Below, in pieces: positions 17,692 to 25,629 of a DNA stretch of 46,226 nucleotides. Source of the stretch: a virus. The position numbers were made by a program, and so were the translations under genes. The notes beneath the pieces were generated by a model. The model did not search any database. It was not told the origin of the DNA and worked only from the letters and a program-made list of their open reading frames with translations. The stretch spans positions 1 to 46,226 of IMG/VR virus record IMGVR_UViG_3300032287_000541; one strand, given 5' to 3'. Position 1 is the stretch's first letter. Each line of letters begins with the position of its first letter.

Positions 17692-17864
17692 TAGAAGATA
17701 CCAGGGATGATCTGACCAGTCAAAACATAAGCGCCAATAGCAGCCACGAAGCCAAGCATAGCAAGGCGACCGTTGAGGAGTTCAGCACGCTCATTATGGG
17801 GAACAGTGTAATCTTTATCAGTATACATGGGTGGTTCTTTAGCGAAGATGTTGGTGTCGTTCAT
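17691..17864 (-). CDS. hli: High-light-inducible protein (single-helix chlorophyll-binding)
   Basis: 57 residues. It contains the chlorophyll-binding signature [20 protein letters not shown] in one predicted membrane helix, followed by [10 protein letters not shown]. Hli proteins bind chlorophyll/carotenoid and protect photosystem II assembly and repair from light damage in the thylakoid membrane. ATG overlaps the scaffold stop (TAATG), so it is co-translated with head genes and expressed mid to late. Together with psbA about 650 bases downstream it forms the usual cyanophage photoprotection set. Confidence 0.96.
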   Translation of the reverse strand: MNDTNIFAKEPPMYTDKDYTVPHNERAELLNGRLAMLGFVAAIGAYVLTGQIIPGIF

Positions 17865-18616
17865 TAGAATTGAATGTTGGATCGTTCCAGTTTATCTGCA
17901 ATATCAGAACGATAAGCTGGATCCCTATCGTAGCGTGGATCACTCATAGCTGCTACCAGTTCTGCTTGAGAGCGGAACACATCAGCTGTGTTACGTGGTG
18001 ACTGACCAGTAAGTAGTTCACCTTCATAACCAGTAGCATCTTGATAACGTGCATTCAGTGCTTGTACAGCAAAGAACATAGCAAGCGGATCACCACGATC
18101 CATTACTGTATCATACATTCCAACTTCTTGCTCAGACAAGTTTTGACTTGCCCATTGGATCATGCTTTGATACTCTTCAGTACCACCAACTGATGCTTGG
18201 ATCTGTTCAATGTCAGATGATGTAGCTTGTACTGTTTGGGTGTTACCCTTTTCAAGGAACATGTTAGCCACATCAACAGGGCTCATGCTCTCTACTTTAT
18301 TAACAAGCTCAGGATCCCATTCACCAGTACGGTAGGACTCCATGATAATATCATAGAGATCTACCTCCTCACTCTGTTCCTCCTCTTGAGGTTCCTCATT
18401 GGGTTGCTCTTGCTCTACTTCCTCTTGCTTACCACTGAGGCGCTTCTGTAGTTCAAGGTAACCACGTTCTAATTCTTCAGCTGAACGGTACTTACCAGCT
18501 AACAGTTGTTCTTCTTGTTCAGCTAGACGTTCACCAACTTCCAGTGAATCGAGTTCTTCAGCAGAGAGTTCACCCTCCGCTTGATCGTAAGGATTAATCG
18601 TAATTTCGTTTGCCAT
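17864..18616 (-). CDS. 9: Capsid scaffolding protein
   Basis: 250 residues, strongly acidic and helical: long Glu/Gln runs at residues ~15-90 (EEQLLAGKYRSAEELERGYLEL, then QEEVEQEQPNEEPQEEEQSEEVDLYD). The C-terminal part is AELVAAMSDPRYDRDPAYRSDIADKL, typical of T7-like scaffold proteins. It sits between portal and capsid, the expected location, and is needed for procapsid assembly before it leaves the shell. It overlaps the upstream small ORF by 23 bases and hands over to hli by TAATG. Confidence 0.9.
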   Translation of the reverse strand: MANEITINPYDQAEGELSAEELDSLEVGERLAEQEEQLLAGKYRSAEELERGYLELQKRLSGKQEEVEQEQPNEEPQEEEQSEEVDLYDIIMESYRTGEWDPELVNKVESMSPVDVANMFLEKGNTQTVQATSSDIEQIQASVGGTEEYQSMIQWASQNLSEQEVGMYDTVMDRGDPLAMFFAVQALNARYQDATGYEGELLTGQSPRNTADVFRSQAELVAAMSDPRYDRDPAYRSDIADKLERSNIQF

Positions 18617-18827
18617 TTGCTGTGATAACGGTTAGATTTCCAAGACCAATTGTCTTGACAAAATCGGGGGAACGACCGATGGTGGGTTCACCAATCTTAC
18701 TACGCTTCATGTAAGGCATTTCAGATTGGGTTGTTTGCTCATCAACCTGGTCAACCGAAGGGACTTCCTCCGGGGATGTTTGTTTCTTGCTCGATTTCTG
18801 GGTTCTCGTTGGTGATTGTTTGTCCAT
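18594..18827 (-). CDS. Small protein overlapping portal and scaffold genes (77 aa)
   Basis: ATG at 18827 lies inside the portal 3' end in another frame (77-base overlap). The frame ends 23 bases inside scaffold. The first ~36 residues are Ser/Thr/Glu/Gln-rich and disordered. The remainder (YMKRSKIGEPTIGRSPDFVK, then TIGLGNLTVITANGKRNYD) looks like a conserved short module, so an alternative start is the ATG at 18719. The portal-scaffold gap is otherwise unexplained. Function unknown. Confidence 0.6.
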   Translation of the reverse strand: MDKQSPTRTQKSSKKQTSPEEVPSVDQVDEQTTQSEMPYMKRSKIGEPTIGRSPDFVKTIGLGNLTVITANGKRNYD

Positions 18828-20376
18828 TTAATTGATTCATCATTTGTGGATTCTTGGTGGGATCCAACAGTGGAGCCTTTGCCATGTTAGGAGCCTGTCT
18901 AATAAGCTCCATCTCTTGCTCCTGTTGCTGCATACCATCTTGCTCTTCTTGTACCTGAGCCATTGACTTAACAAGGTTCAGTACATCAATACCTTGAGCA
19001 GCAGCAAGACGCTTCACTGCCTCATCTACATTAAGGTAGGTAGCAAGTGCTTCAGGTCCAAGTGTTTGTGCAATAGTAGTGAAGAACTGAGTCAACGATT
19101 CCCTATCTTGTCCTCTACCAAGTGCATTGATACCAGCAACAATAGTAGGACGTACAAGATCCTTAGGTATCTTAGGAATGTCGTTGTTCTTTTGCAGTAC
19201 AGAAAGCTTACGGTTCAGGTATGGTACCAGGAACTCAACAGTCAACAGGGAGAATAGCCCACCCAGCTGTTGCTCTAGTTCCATCTGTGTCATGCGTACC
19301 TCTTCTGCTGTAGTACGCTCACTGTTCCTTACATTCAGGATGAGGAATGCTTCACTCAACCTACGTTCAAGAACACTAGCCATCTCCATTGCAGTCCTGA
19401 AGTCAGCTGTCTTACCAACTTGCACAACACTGATATCATCAGGACGGCCCTGAATGATGGCTCCGTTGCCCGCAGAGGCCAGTGTTTGTGGCTTGGTAGT
19501 ACTAGAGGGGGATACGGTGAAGACCACCTTAGCGGCGACTGCAGAGCCCTCTACGAGCGCTTGCATGAGAGCCTCCAAGGAGCGGAGATCACCAAGGAAC
19601 TCCTCTACCCTACCTCTACCAAACGACTCACCATCAACTACATTAAACCTCAACACTAACCATGGGTTAGCATCAATAGGTGCCTTGCCTTGTGAACCAG
19701 GAATGATCTTATCTGATACCTCTTGGTGCCAGATGAAGCGATTGTTGTCTCGCCTTACATGTGTGTAAACATCTACATCCTCATCATTCTCTGAACCATC
19801 CTCACCTGGTGAGTTAACCGGTAAGATAGTATTGAGAACTGGAGCAAGTAGTTTACGACTGATGCGTTCTCGTGTGACGATCTCTAGGACCTCACCGTTA
19901 CCATCTCTATCTACGACATACCTATTTAATGGATATAGCTTAAGTCCCTTAGGACCCATGTAGATCAACGCATTACCACCAACAACCAAATGCTTTAGTG
20001 CTTGGTGTACTGTAACGCGATCACTAGATGCTGCTATGATCTCCATCACTGATCTCTCCATCTTAGCGAAGGAGATGTCTAGGTCTGAACGTGCTTCTGC
20101 AGGTAGGTCTACACCGATCTTTGAATCATCGATCTGTAGCTTAAAGAAACTGGTTTGAGGGGGCAGTAGTGCTAGCATCAACTTAGATGCCAGAGTAACT
20201 ACTCCCTTTGCACCAACGCTTTGCCATGGTGTAACCAACCTTAGATTAGTTGACCTACCTACATCATCATCCTCTTGGATTAAGGTAGGTAGTGTCAACT
20301 CAGAGCACTGTACAGCTGTGTCTAGAAACGTGGAACGATACTTACTTAGATAATCGTATCTTGATTTAGCTGTCAT
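18751..20376 (-). CDS. 8: Portal (head-tail connector) protein
   Basis: 541 residues, T7 gp8 family. Recognisable segments: RYDYLSKYRSTFLDTAVQCSELTLPTLI near the start, then LVTPWQSVGAKGVVTLASKLMLALLPPQTSFFKL, HLVVGGNALIY and ILNVRNSERTTAEEVRMTQMELEQQLGGLFSLL. It forms the dodecameric ring through which DNA is packaged and ejected. The C-terminal ~70 residues are Gln/Asn-rich and variable. Gene order portal-scaffold-(hli, psbA)-capsid fits cyanopodoviruses. Confidence 0.97.
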   Translation of the reverse strand: MTAKSRYDYLSKYRSTFLDTAVQCSELTLPTLIQEDDDVGRSTNLRLVTPWQSVGAKGVVTLASKLMLALLPPQTSFFKLQIDDSKIGVDLPAEARSDLDISFAKMERSVMEIIAASSDRVTVHQALKHLVVGGNALIYMGPKGLKLYPLNRYVVDRDGNGEVLEIVTRERISRKLLAPVLNTILPVNSPGEDGSENDEDVDVYTHVRRDNNRFIWHQEVSDKIIPGSQGKAPIDANPWLVLRFNVVDGESFGRGRVEEFLGDLRSLEALMQALVEGSAVAAKVVFTVSPSSTTKPQTLASAGNGAIIQGRPDDISVVQVGKTADFRTAMEMASVLERRLSEAFLILNVRNSERTTAEEVRMTQMELEQQLGGLFSLLTVEFLVPYLNRKLSVLQKNNDIPKIPKDLVRPTIVAGINALGRGQDRESLTQFFTTIAQTLGPEALATYLNVDEAVKRLAAAQGIDVLNLVKSMAQVQEEQDGMQQQEQEMELIRQAPNMAKAPLLDPTKNPQMMNQLNGQTITNENPEIEQETNIPGGSPFG

Positions 20377-20381
20377 TGTTA

Positions 20382-21581
20382 TTAAGCTCTAAACCTCCAT
20401 GCACCAAGTGGGTTGATGCGTTGTGATGCGAGACCTTGTGCTTCTCGACCAGCCATCTTACGACGACTTCTTTTAGCTTTGAATCCAGTTGCCCAGTTGG
20501 AAAGATCCTCACCAATACCGGGCATGTTAATGTTAATATCAGATGATGCAGCTGCCATCTCTTCTGGAGTCATTGGCATAGTATCCATTGGTTGCTGTTG
20601 AGTAGATGCAGTAGCACCCATGTCAGCAGCACCACCACCGGCCATACCAGCACCACGACGACGACCGCCACCACCTGCACCAAGTGGATTGGCACCACCG
20701 CTACGTGCCTGAACAATCGGCATAGTTTGGTCATTGAGTTGGTAGGAACCAGAATAGATCTGACCTTTACCAGCTCGTACTCCACGCATATCAGCGAGAG
20801 GATCTATGGCAAGTGGATTCATTGATGGCCTGAATGCCCTGTTCGATTGGTTAACAAGGTTACCACCAATACCAAATCCAGAACCAAGTGCTTTAGCAAT
20901 GACTTGATCTTGTGTCCTACCAGTTGCTCGGGAGATCTTACGTGCCTCTCCAGCTCCAAGGATGTTATTACCACCGATCTTCAGACCACCTTTAATCGAT
21001 TTAATGTCGTTCATTTTACGAGTAGTTTTAGTTGAAGTGGAAGAAGATGTGTTGCCAAACCCTCTATCAATCGGAGAAGTAGTTGGCATACCAGCTGCCC
21101 ACTTATTGTAGTCTGCACCTTGAACAAACGGTGAGTTGTTAGCCTTAGCAGCAGCCAGTGCTTCTGGGCTAAACGTTACACCATCAATGTCTTGGTAACC
21201 AGGTGTTGCCTTAGTTCCGTAGCGGGAAGTATTAGTAGGGTTAGTTTGACCGTAATAGAACTGATCCATTGCAGCAATGCTGCTAGCATTCTGACGATCA
21301 ATAGGACCACCAGTGTAGCCACCAACCATTCTACCTGCAGCAAAATCACTAGCAAGTTTCTGCTTTAGTTGATCTGCTGTTGTCCCTTTACCAAGCGCAG
21401 CCCATCCACCGCCGCCATACTGTGCATTATAAGACGGCATTCCAGGTGAATACAAACCAGGAATATACGTAGCACCCTTGATATTGTTCTGGGTAAACGT
21501 ACTAGGCAATGGTGCCTGTGTAATCTGTGTGGTTTGGTTGGTACCTTTATTTTTATTTTTGTTACTATTTCTAGGAGCCAT
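20382..21581 (-). CDS. Gly/Ser/Asn-rich putative virion protein (399 aa)
   Basis: ATG at 21581 overlaps the upstream stop by 11 bases; a TTG further upstream (21620) is less likely. The N-terminus is disordered and basic (APRNSNKNKNKGTNQTTQ). Repeated short aromatic-Gly segments follow (TYIPGLYSPGMPSYNAQYGGGGW, DQFYYGQTNPT), and a Gly-rich patch lies around residues 300-330. It lies directly upstream of portal, where cyanopodoviruses often carry an uncharacterised structural protein. No enzyme motif seen. Confidence 0.75.
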   Translation of the reverse strand: MAPRNSNKNKNKGTNQTTQITQAPLPSTFTQNNIKGATYIPGLYSPGMPSYNAQYGGGGWAALGKGTTADQLKQKLASDFAAGRMVGGYTGGPIDRQNASSIAAMDQFYYGQTNPTNTSRYGTKATPGYQDIDGVTFSPEALAAAKANNSPFVQGADYNKWAAGMPTTSPIDRGFGNTSSSTSTKTTRKMNDIKSIKGGLKIGGNNILGAGEARKISRATGRTQDQVIAKALGSGFGIGGNLVNQSNRAFRPSMNPLAIDPLADMRGVRAGKGQIYSGSYQLNDQTMPIVQARSGGANPLGAGGGGRRRGAGMAGGGAADMGATASTQQQPMDTMPMTPEEMAAASSDININMPGIGEDLSNWATGFKAKRSRRKMAGREAQGLASQRINPLGAWRFRA

Positions 21582-21771
21582 TGTTCTCTTCGTTAAGTCG
21601 GTGTTGAATCCACTCGACAACAGAACGTTGACCCGAGCGGTACATTATGAGATTAGTTGGATCATCCGGGTGGGGATTAGTTGGTGGAAAGTTCTCATCA
21701 AGTTCAGTGATGAGTGAACTGAGCTGGAGACCGTGTGTCTCAAGCGTACTGAGGTAAATTGGGGTTGGCAT
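21571..21771 (-). CDS. Small conserved-looking protein between nrdB and the head genes (66 aa)
   Basis: 66 residues from ATG at 21771, overlapping the nrdB 3' end by 32 bases. Sequence YLSTLETHGLQLSSLITELDENFPP, then LIMYRSGQRSVVEWIQHRL. The 'NFPP...P' and 'MYRSGQRSVVEW' elements look constrained; similar short proteins occur beside cyanopodovirus portal genes. Function unknown; it may be a small assembly factor. Confidence 0.7.
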   Translation of the reverse strand: MPTPIYLSTLETHGLQLSSLITELDENFPPTNPHPDDPTNLIMYRSGQRSVVEWIQHRLNEENNGS

Positions 21772-22456
21772 GTTCAAAGAACGCTGGCATACGGGCTCGC
21801 TTTGTATCAGAAAGTTCTGGGGCCTTACCCTGATACATCAAAGCATCACTTTGATCCAGCCAAAATTTTTTACTCAAATATTTATTGGGGTTAGATGCAC
21901 TAAGTGGTTGCACTACCCAGTTGATAGTTGCTTTACGCAGTTTATCAAGAGAAGGACTGATGTCAAGCCCCAACTCACGACAAACAAGGCTATTGGTAGC
22001 AACATGAACTTGTTCGTCACGACTTATATCGGCAGATACTGTACGTAGTCCAGCGTCACCATTAAACCGAAAGAATGGGAGTAGAACGAAGAAAATTGCA
22101 CGCTCGGCCACCAATGCTTTGAGGATAGTGTGATCAGGATGCGCAATCCATGCCTCTCGCAACTTAAGGGCTTCTTGCTCAGCTTGCGGATCAGTACCAA
22201 TAGCATTGGCGACATAGCCAAGAGCCAAGTCGTGTTTTTCTTCGTCTTTAATGTTTGATTCAAGTAACTCCCGTGCCAGAACTGGAACGTCAGAGGCAAT
22301 GGCATCTCGAATAAACTCACCCACAGGTAGTTCCATGTGGCGGATAGCGAGTGCCCGGTAGATTGCTTCTTCTGCACCTTCATTCAGTTTACCAGCAGTT
22401 GTTTGTACAGGAGTCCAGGTACGTTTTCTATTAAGTAGTTTTTGATAGGGATTCAT
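21740..22456 (-). CDS. nrdB: Ribonucleotide reductase class I small (beta) subunit
   Basis: 238 residues, ferritin-like helical protein. Metal-ligand style motifs: ESNIKDEEKHDLAL (E..xxH) and VAERAIFFVLLPFFRF, followed by ISRDEQVHVATNSLV (DE..H). It would hold the metal centre that generates the radical for NrdA. ATG overlaps the nrdA stop as ATGA, so both subunits are coupled. It is shorter than E. coli NrdB (about 375 aa). The Tyr expected near the first ligand is not obvious, in line with unusual cyanophage class I beta subunits. Confidence 0.85.
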   Translation of the reverse strand: MNPYQKLLNRKRTWTPVQTTAGKLNEGAEEAIYRALAIRHMELPVGEFIRDAIASDVPVLARELLESNIKDEEKHDLALGYVANAIGTDPQAEQEALKLREAWIAHPDHTILKALVAERAIFFVLLPFFRFNGDAGLRTVSADISRDEQVHVATNSLVCRELGLDISPSLDKLRKATINWVVQPLSASNPNKYLSKKFWLDQSDALMYQGKAPELSDTKRARMPAFFEHANPNLPQYA

Positions 22457-23835
22457 TCGCCGCAATTACAATCAGGAGCTTGTGTTTCATTAAGAATAGA
22501 CTCCAGGTAATCGTCAACTTCAGCTTCATCCAGTGCTGCATATGCGCTGGATTTATCCTGAACGTCTCCCATCACTTGGAGTGAGTAGTAAAGAGATGTT
22601 TGGGGGCTATCCAGCCACTCCTCAATGAATGCCTCATCATAGGTGACCACATCGGACCAACTATTGAATGAGTATCCATGAAGAAGACCCGTTTTATCAA
22701 GCATACGGACAATCTCATCCGTTACTCGCTTGTAGTTATCCCAGCCAACTTCAGATGCGATCTCAACAGGACCGTAATCAAAGCTCTGGACACCAAACGT
22801 ACCACTATCACGGTCTACTTGGCGGGCAATAGGAGGTGCAATCTCAGGGCAGGTAGTGTACCCATCCAGGTCGGTATAACGGTAGCTACAGGACGCTGTA
22901 GGTGCAATAGCAAACGCTCGATCCATGTTATTGATGCGAGCAGTATGCGCTGCTGTGATGATACCAGCATTGAGTTCTGCTGCAAGGATATGAGCAGGAG
23001 TCTGTGCCATCAACCCATCATTAATATCCTTGAGTGCTTTACCAAACACCTCATAGGTTATACTGTAACGCCTCAAAAGGTTGGCAAGTCCCAGCATTCC
23101 GAGACCGACTTGGCGATCAGTGCTTGAAGGCAGATATTCCCCGCTTTCTCCAACATTTGTTTTTCCGTGAAGTGAGCACAATTCGGACATTCCGTTGATG
23201 AACGCACTTTGAATGTCATTGAGTTCACATCCACCGAGGTTGACATGTTGAAGTAGACAGGTACCCCGTGAGGGCAGGTAGACTTCCAAGCATACGTTAC
23301 CCCTGATTCGATTTCCATTTTTGTCTACTTTAGTTTTGTTGAGCCAGATGTCACCCTTCTTGATGCCTTCAAGTAGAACAGTCTTTACTTCTTGTGTTGC
23401 TTCGTCCCACCAATGTTGGTTAATATTGATGCAACGCTTAACCCAAGGTAGGTCAGCCCTACTAACACTGATAAACTCAAGCACATCAGGATGGCTGAGA
23501 TCAAGATGGCATACAACTGCGCCATTCTTGTAAACACCCCCACGTCTTAGGATTTCATTGAGGGTAGAGTAGATCTTTGCAAACGAGACTGGACCAGAAG
23601 CAACCAGGCCTTTGCCGTTCTCAGCTCCCTTGGGTCGGAGTTTGGATAGGTGGACCGCCACTCCTGCTCCATATCGGAGAGCATGGCTAACAAATCGCCA
23701 AGATGCTTCAATTCCATTGGGTCCCTCCATGGTGTCTTCAACAACGAAGACAGTACAGCTCACAGGCAGTCGTGAGTTAGGGTCGTCAATCCAAGATTGC
23801 ACTCGACCTGTGCGAGCAATAAGTTCAGTGGACAT
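22453..23835 (-). CDS. nrdA: Ribonucleotide reductase class I large (alpha) subunit, compact form
   Basis: 460 residues from ATG at 23835. Catalytic cysteines are visible: SCTVF (Cys27), NVCLEVYLP with the Asn-x-Cys-x-Glu triad (Cys182 thiyl site), and GGCEL (Cys203). The radical-path tyrosine pair is in SLYYSLQ. A C-terminal CNC (456/458) would be re-reduced by thioredoxin or glutaredoxin. No N-terminal ATP-cone is present and the protein is far shorter than cellular NrdA, as in cyanopodoviruses. It converts ribonucleotides to deoxyribonucleotides for phage DNA. The upstream GTG (23850) is less likely because it lies inside the previous gene. Confidence 0.93.
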   Translation of the reverse strand: MSTELIARTGRVQSWIDDPNSRLPVSCTVFVVEDTMEGPNGIEASWRFVSHALRYGAGVAVHLSKLRPKGAENGKGLVASGPVSFAKIYSTLNEILRRGGVYKNGAVVCHLDLSHPDVLEFISVSRADLPWVKRCININQHWWDEATQEVKTVLLEGIKKGDIWLNKTKVDKNGNRIRGNVCLEVYLPSRGTCLLQHVNLGGCELNDIQSAFINGMSELCSLHGKTNVGESGEYLPSSTDRQVGLGMLGLANLLRRYSITYEVFGKALKDINDGLMAQTPAHILAAELNAGIITAAHTARINNMDRAFAIAPTASCSYRYTDLDGYTTCPEIAPPIARQVDRDSGTFGVQSFDYGPVEIASEVGWDNYKRVTDEIVRMLDKTGLLHGYSFNSWSDVVTYDEAFIEEWLDSPQTSLYYSLQVMGDVQDKSSAYAALDEAEVDDYLESILNETQAPDCNCGE

Positions 23836-23836
23836 A

Positions 23837-24226
23837 TTAGACAAGATCACTAAGGTTTGGTGGTTGATAGTTTGGTCCCTTTAGGACCTTCCCATCTTCT
23901 CGGTAGATAGGATTACCGTCTTCCCCAAGCTTTGACATATTGCTCAGGTGTACTCGGTTGAGTGCTTCATCTAGATCCCAACCAAGGTTTTCTGCATATT
24001 GGTAGCAGACATAAACAAGATCAGCTAACTCTTTAAGAGCATCGGTAGCGTTGACTACGTACCCTTTAATGAGTTGGTTCTCAGCGTCTAGGAACTCTTT
24101 AAACTCTTCAACGATCAAAGTCCGCTGCAAAGTCCGTGAAGCTGGACTCGTACTGTTCGTCACTTGGAAACCAGCTCTGAACTCTTTTGCTTGTTGGCTC
24201 AGGAAGGATTTCATTGTCGAGTTCAT
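23837..24226 (-). CDS. mazG: MazG-like nucleotide pyrophosphohydrolase
   Basis: 129 residues. It has the all-alpha NTP-PPase signature: LIVEEFKEFLDAENQLIKG (ExxEF) and DALKELADLVYVCYQYAENLG (ExxD). It would hydrolyse (d)NTPs or alarmone-type nucleotides in the cytoplasm. It lies next to RNR in a nucleotide-metabolism run. Its first 40 codons overlap the 3' end of the DUF3310 gene by 119 bases in another frame, an unusually long overlap. The overlap includes the start of the MazG fold, so both frames appear to be used. Confidence 0.85.
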   Translation of the reverse strand: MNSTMKSFLSQQAKEFRAGFQVTNSTSPASRTLQRTLIVEEFKEFLDAENQLIKGYVVNATDALKELADLVYVCYQYAENLGWDLDEALNRVHLSNMSKLGEDGNPIYREDGKVLKGPNYQPPNLSDLV

Positions 24227-24431
24227 TCTGTAGATAGTGGATAGCTTTAGTAAGATCTTGGATGTACGATTCGGTCATGCTTTTACCGTCTACACCTTTA
24301 TAACCTGCACGGCAGATGTATTTGATAGCATTGCCCAGGTGGAAGTTTAACTCTTGGTCTCTGATGAAGTCCCAAACTTCAATGTTTCCTCGTTTGTAGT
24401 AGGTTGGGTTTGTGGAATTGGGGTGGGCCAT
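24108..24431 (-). CDS. DUF3310-family protein
   Basis: 107 residues. The motif YYKRGNIEVWDFIRDQELNFHLGNAIKYICRAGYKG, then ESYIQDLTKAIHYLQNEL, is diagnostic of DUF3310 phage proteins (sometimes called nucleotide kinase-like, though activity is not established). The core ends by residue ~78. The remaining ~30 residues coincide with the beginning of mazG in a different frame. Its own start overlaps the previous gene by 85 bases. Confidence 0.88.
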   Translation of the reverse strand: MAHPNSTNPTYYKRGNIEVWDFIRDQELNFHLGNAIKYICRAGYKGVDGKSMTESYIQDLTKAIHYLQNELDNEILPEPTSKRVQSWFPSDEQYESSFTDFAADFDR

Positions 24432-24634
24432 TTCTTGACTAAATTAGATACAGTGTTACAGAGAGTAAAGTTCTGACGTTGTAAAGCCATGAAGATAGTG
24501 ATAACATCCTCTAACCTTGTACCTTCAGAACGTAAAGCAGTTTCAATTTGTTTTAGTTTGAACTGCTGTTCCATTGTTAGCTCAATTACTGGAGCTGGGA
24601 GACCATAGTCTTGGTTCTTGATTGGTGAAATCAT
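24347..24634 (-). CDS. nblA: NblA-like phycobilisome degradation protein (95 aa)
   Basis: Residues 16-69 read VIELTMEQQFKLKQIETAL, then LEDVITIFMALQRQNF and a LVKKWP end. This fits the NblA pattern: a (F/I)EL(S/T)xEQxF opening, two helices, and a C-terminal basic/hydrophobic stretch used to contact phycobilisomes and the Clp protease. NblA triggers breakdown of the light-harvesting antenna, and phage versions are known in cyanophages. The ~25-residue C-terminal tail is extra and overlaps the DUF3310 gene by 85 bases. The 5' end overlaps the exonuclease gene by 53 bases. The alternative is an unrelated two-helix protein. Confidence 0.68.
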   Translation of the reverse strand: MISPIKNQDYGLPAPVIELTMEQQFKLKQIETALRSEGTRLEDVITIFMALQRQNFTLCNTVSNLVKKWPTPIPQTQPTTNEETLKFGTSSETKS

Positions 24635-25310
24635 AATCAGTTACTTGTAAGATCTTAGCAAGTCTAGCATTAGTAAGTGCGACATCTTCACTAAGATCTT
24701 TCTCAGCAAATGCCTTTACTACGGTATCCCAAGTGTAACCATCTTTCTCAAATAGAGCAACAGCTCGTTTGATTCCAATACCAGGTACACCAGCATAACC
24801 ATCAGTTTGATCACCAGACATTGTTTGAATGAGGTGCCAGCGATAACCTTCTTCTTTGGTGATTGTGACAACACCAGTAGATAGGTCGTATAGGTCACCA
24901 GGGATCTGTCGCATGTCCTTATCAGGGCTGCAAACTATGTTACCTGGTTCTTTAGTGGCGTAGATACCAATGGCATCATCAGCCTCTAGCTTAGGCATTA
25001 CTACAACGTGGTAATCTTCCTTGAGTTTGTTGATGACTCTTTTGTAACCGCACGGTTTCTTTCGGTTTCTATGTCCTTTATACTCTGGATCAATAGATTT
25101 ACGAAAGTTGATGTTATCAGAAAAGAAAAGAGTAGTATCATCAAAGCATCCCAAGTCAGTGGCAATGCTGAGGAGCTCTCGCTGTACTGCTTCGTAAGCT
25201 TCATTGAATCGGGAGGTGACAACGATAAGGTCTTCACCGAAATCGATTTCTGTTTCAGCTGCTGCACAGCACTTATAGACGATATAATCAGCGTCGATTA
25301 GCAAGGTCAT
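24582..25310 (-). CDS. 6: 5'-3' exonuclease, T7 gp6-like
   Basis: 242 residues with FEN/PIN-type acidic clusters: LLIDADYIVYKC (first Asp pair), MPKLEADDAIGIYA, CSPDKDMRQIPG, and SGDQTDGYAGVPGIGIKRA (helix-hairpin-helix). It degrades RNA primers and host DNA, feeding nucleotides to replication. ATG overlaps the upstream small gene (ATGA). Size is close to cyanophage homologues and a little shorter than T7 gp6 (about 300 aa). Confidence 0.93.
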   Translation of the reverse strand: MTLLIDADYIVYKCCAAAETEIDFGEDLIVVTSRFNEAYEAVQRELLSIATDLGCFDDTTLFFSDNINFRKSIDPEYKGHRNRKKPCGYKRVINKLKEDYHVVVMPKLEADDAIGIYATKEPGNIVCSPDKDMRQIPGDLYDLSTGVVTITKEEGYRWHLIQTMSGDQTDGYAGVPGIGIKRAVALFEKDGYTWDTVVKAFAEKDLSEDVALTNARLAKILQVTDYDFTNQEPRLWSPSSSN

Positions 25311-25444
25311 TTACCTTGTCCTCGTCGCAATTTTTTGGTACCTTTTGGTAAGGAACGAGTACCATTTCCTTGGTGAGTATGCTTGAACTTAGCTCGGGAT
25401 TGAAACTCAACACGACCGAGTGCGGTTTTAGATTTGACAGCCAT
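25307..25444 (-). CDS. Small basic protein upstream of the exonuclease (45 aa)
   Basis: 45 residues: MAVKSKTALGRVEFQSRAKF, then THQGNGTRSLPKGTKKLRRG and a QGK end. ATG at 25444 overlaps the upstream stop. The pattern 'GRVxFQ...RxGxGxxSxPxxxKKxxRGQG' recurs in short cyanophage proteins at this site. Strong positive charge suggests RNA or DNA binding. Function unknown. Confidence 0.75.
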   Translation of the reverse strand: MAVKSKTALGRVEFQSRAKFKHTHQGNGTRSLPKGTKKLRRGQGK

Positions 25445-25629
25445 TAGTTGTTGGTGGAATGTTTATCCATAGAGTCAAGCCAGCTGAATGTGTCAGCCAC
25501 AACAGCAGCAGTAGCAGCTGCCATTGTGTAATCAGCTTGTTTTGATTTATCATCAAATCTTGAGCTTATGTAGAGTTGCCACTTGAGTTGTTTTTCAAGG
25601 TCATCTCTACGAATCATTTGTAGTTTCAT
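25444..25629 (-). CDS. Small hypothetical protein (61 aa)
   Basis: 61 residues, ATG at 25629 (a second ATG lies 12 bases further in, at 25617). It overlaps the methylase gene end by 23 bases and the next gene by one base. The sequence is amphipathic helical (DDLEKQLKWQLYISSRFDDK) with a short Ala-rich segment (YTMAAATAAVVADTFSWL). It joins the restriction-modification pair to the replication genes. Not recognised. Confidence 0.6.
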   Translation of the reverse strand: MKLQMIRRDDLEKQLKWQLYISSRFDDKSKQADYTMAAATAAVVADTFSWLDSMDKHSTNN

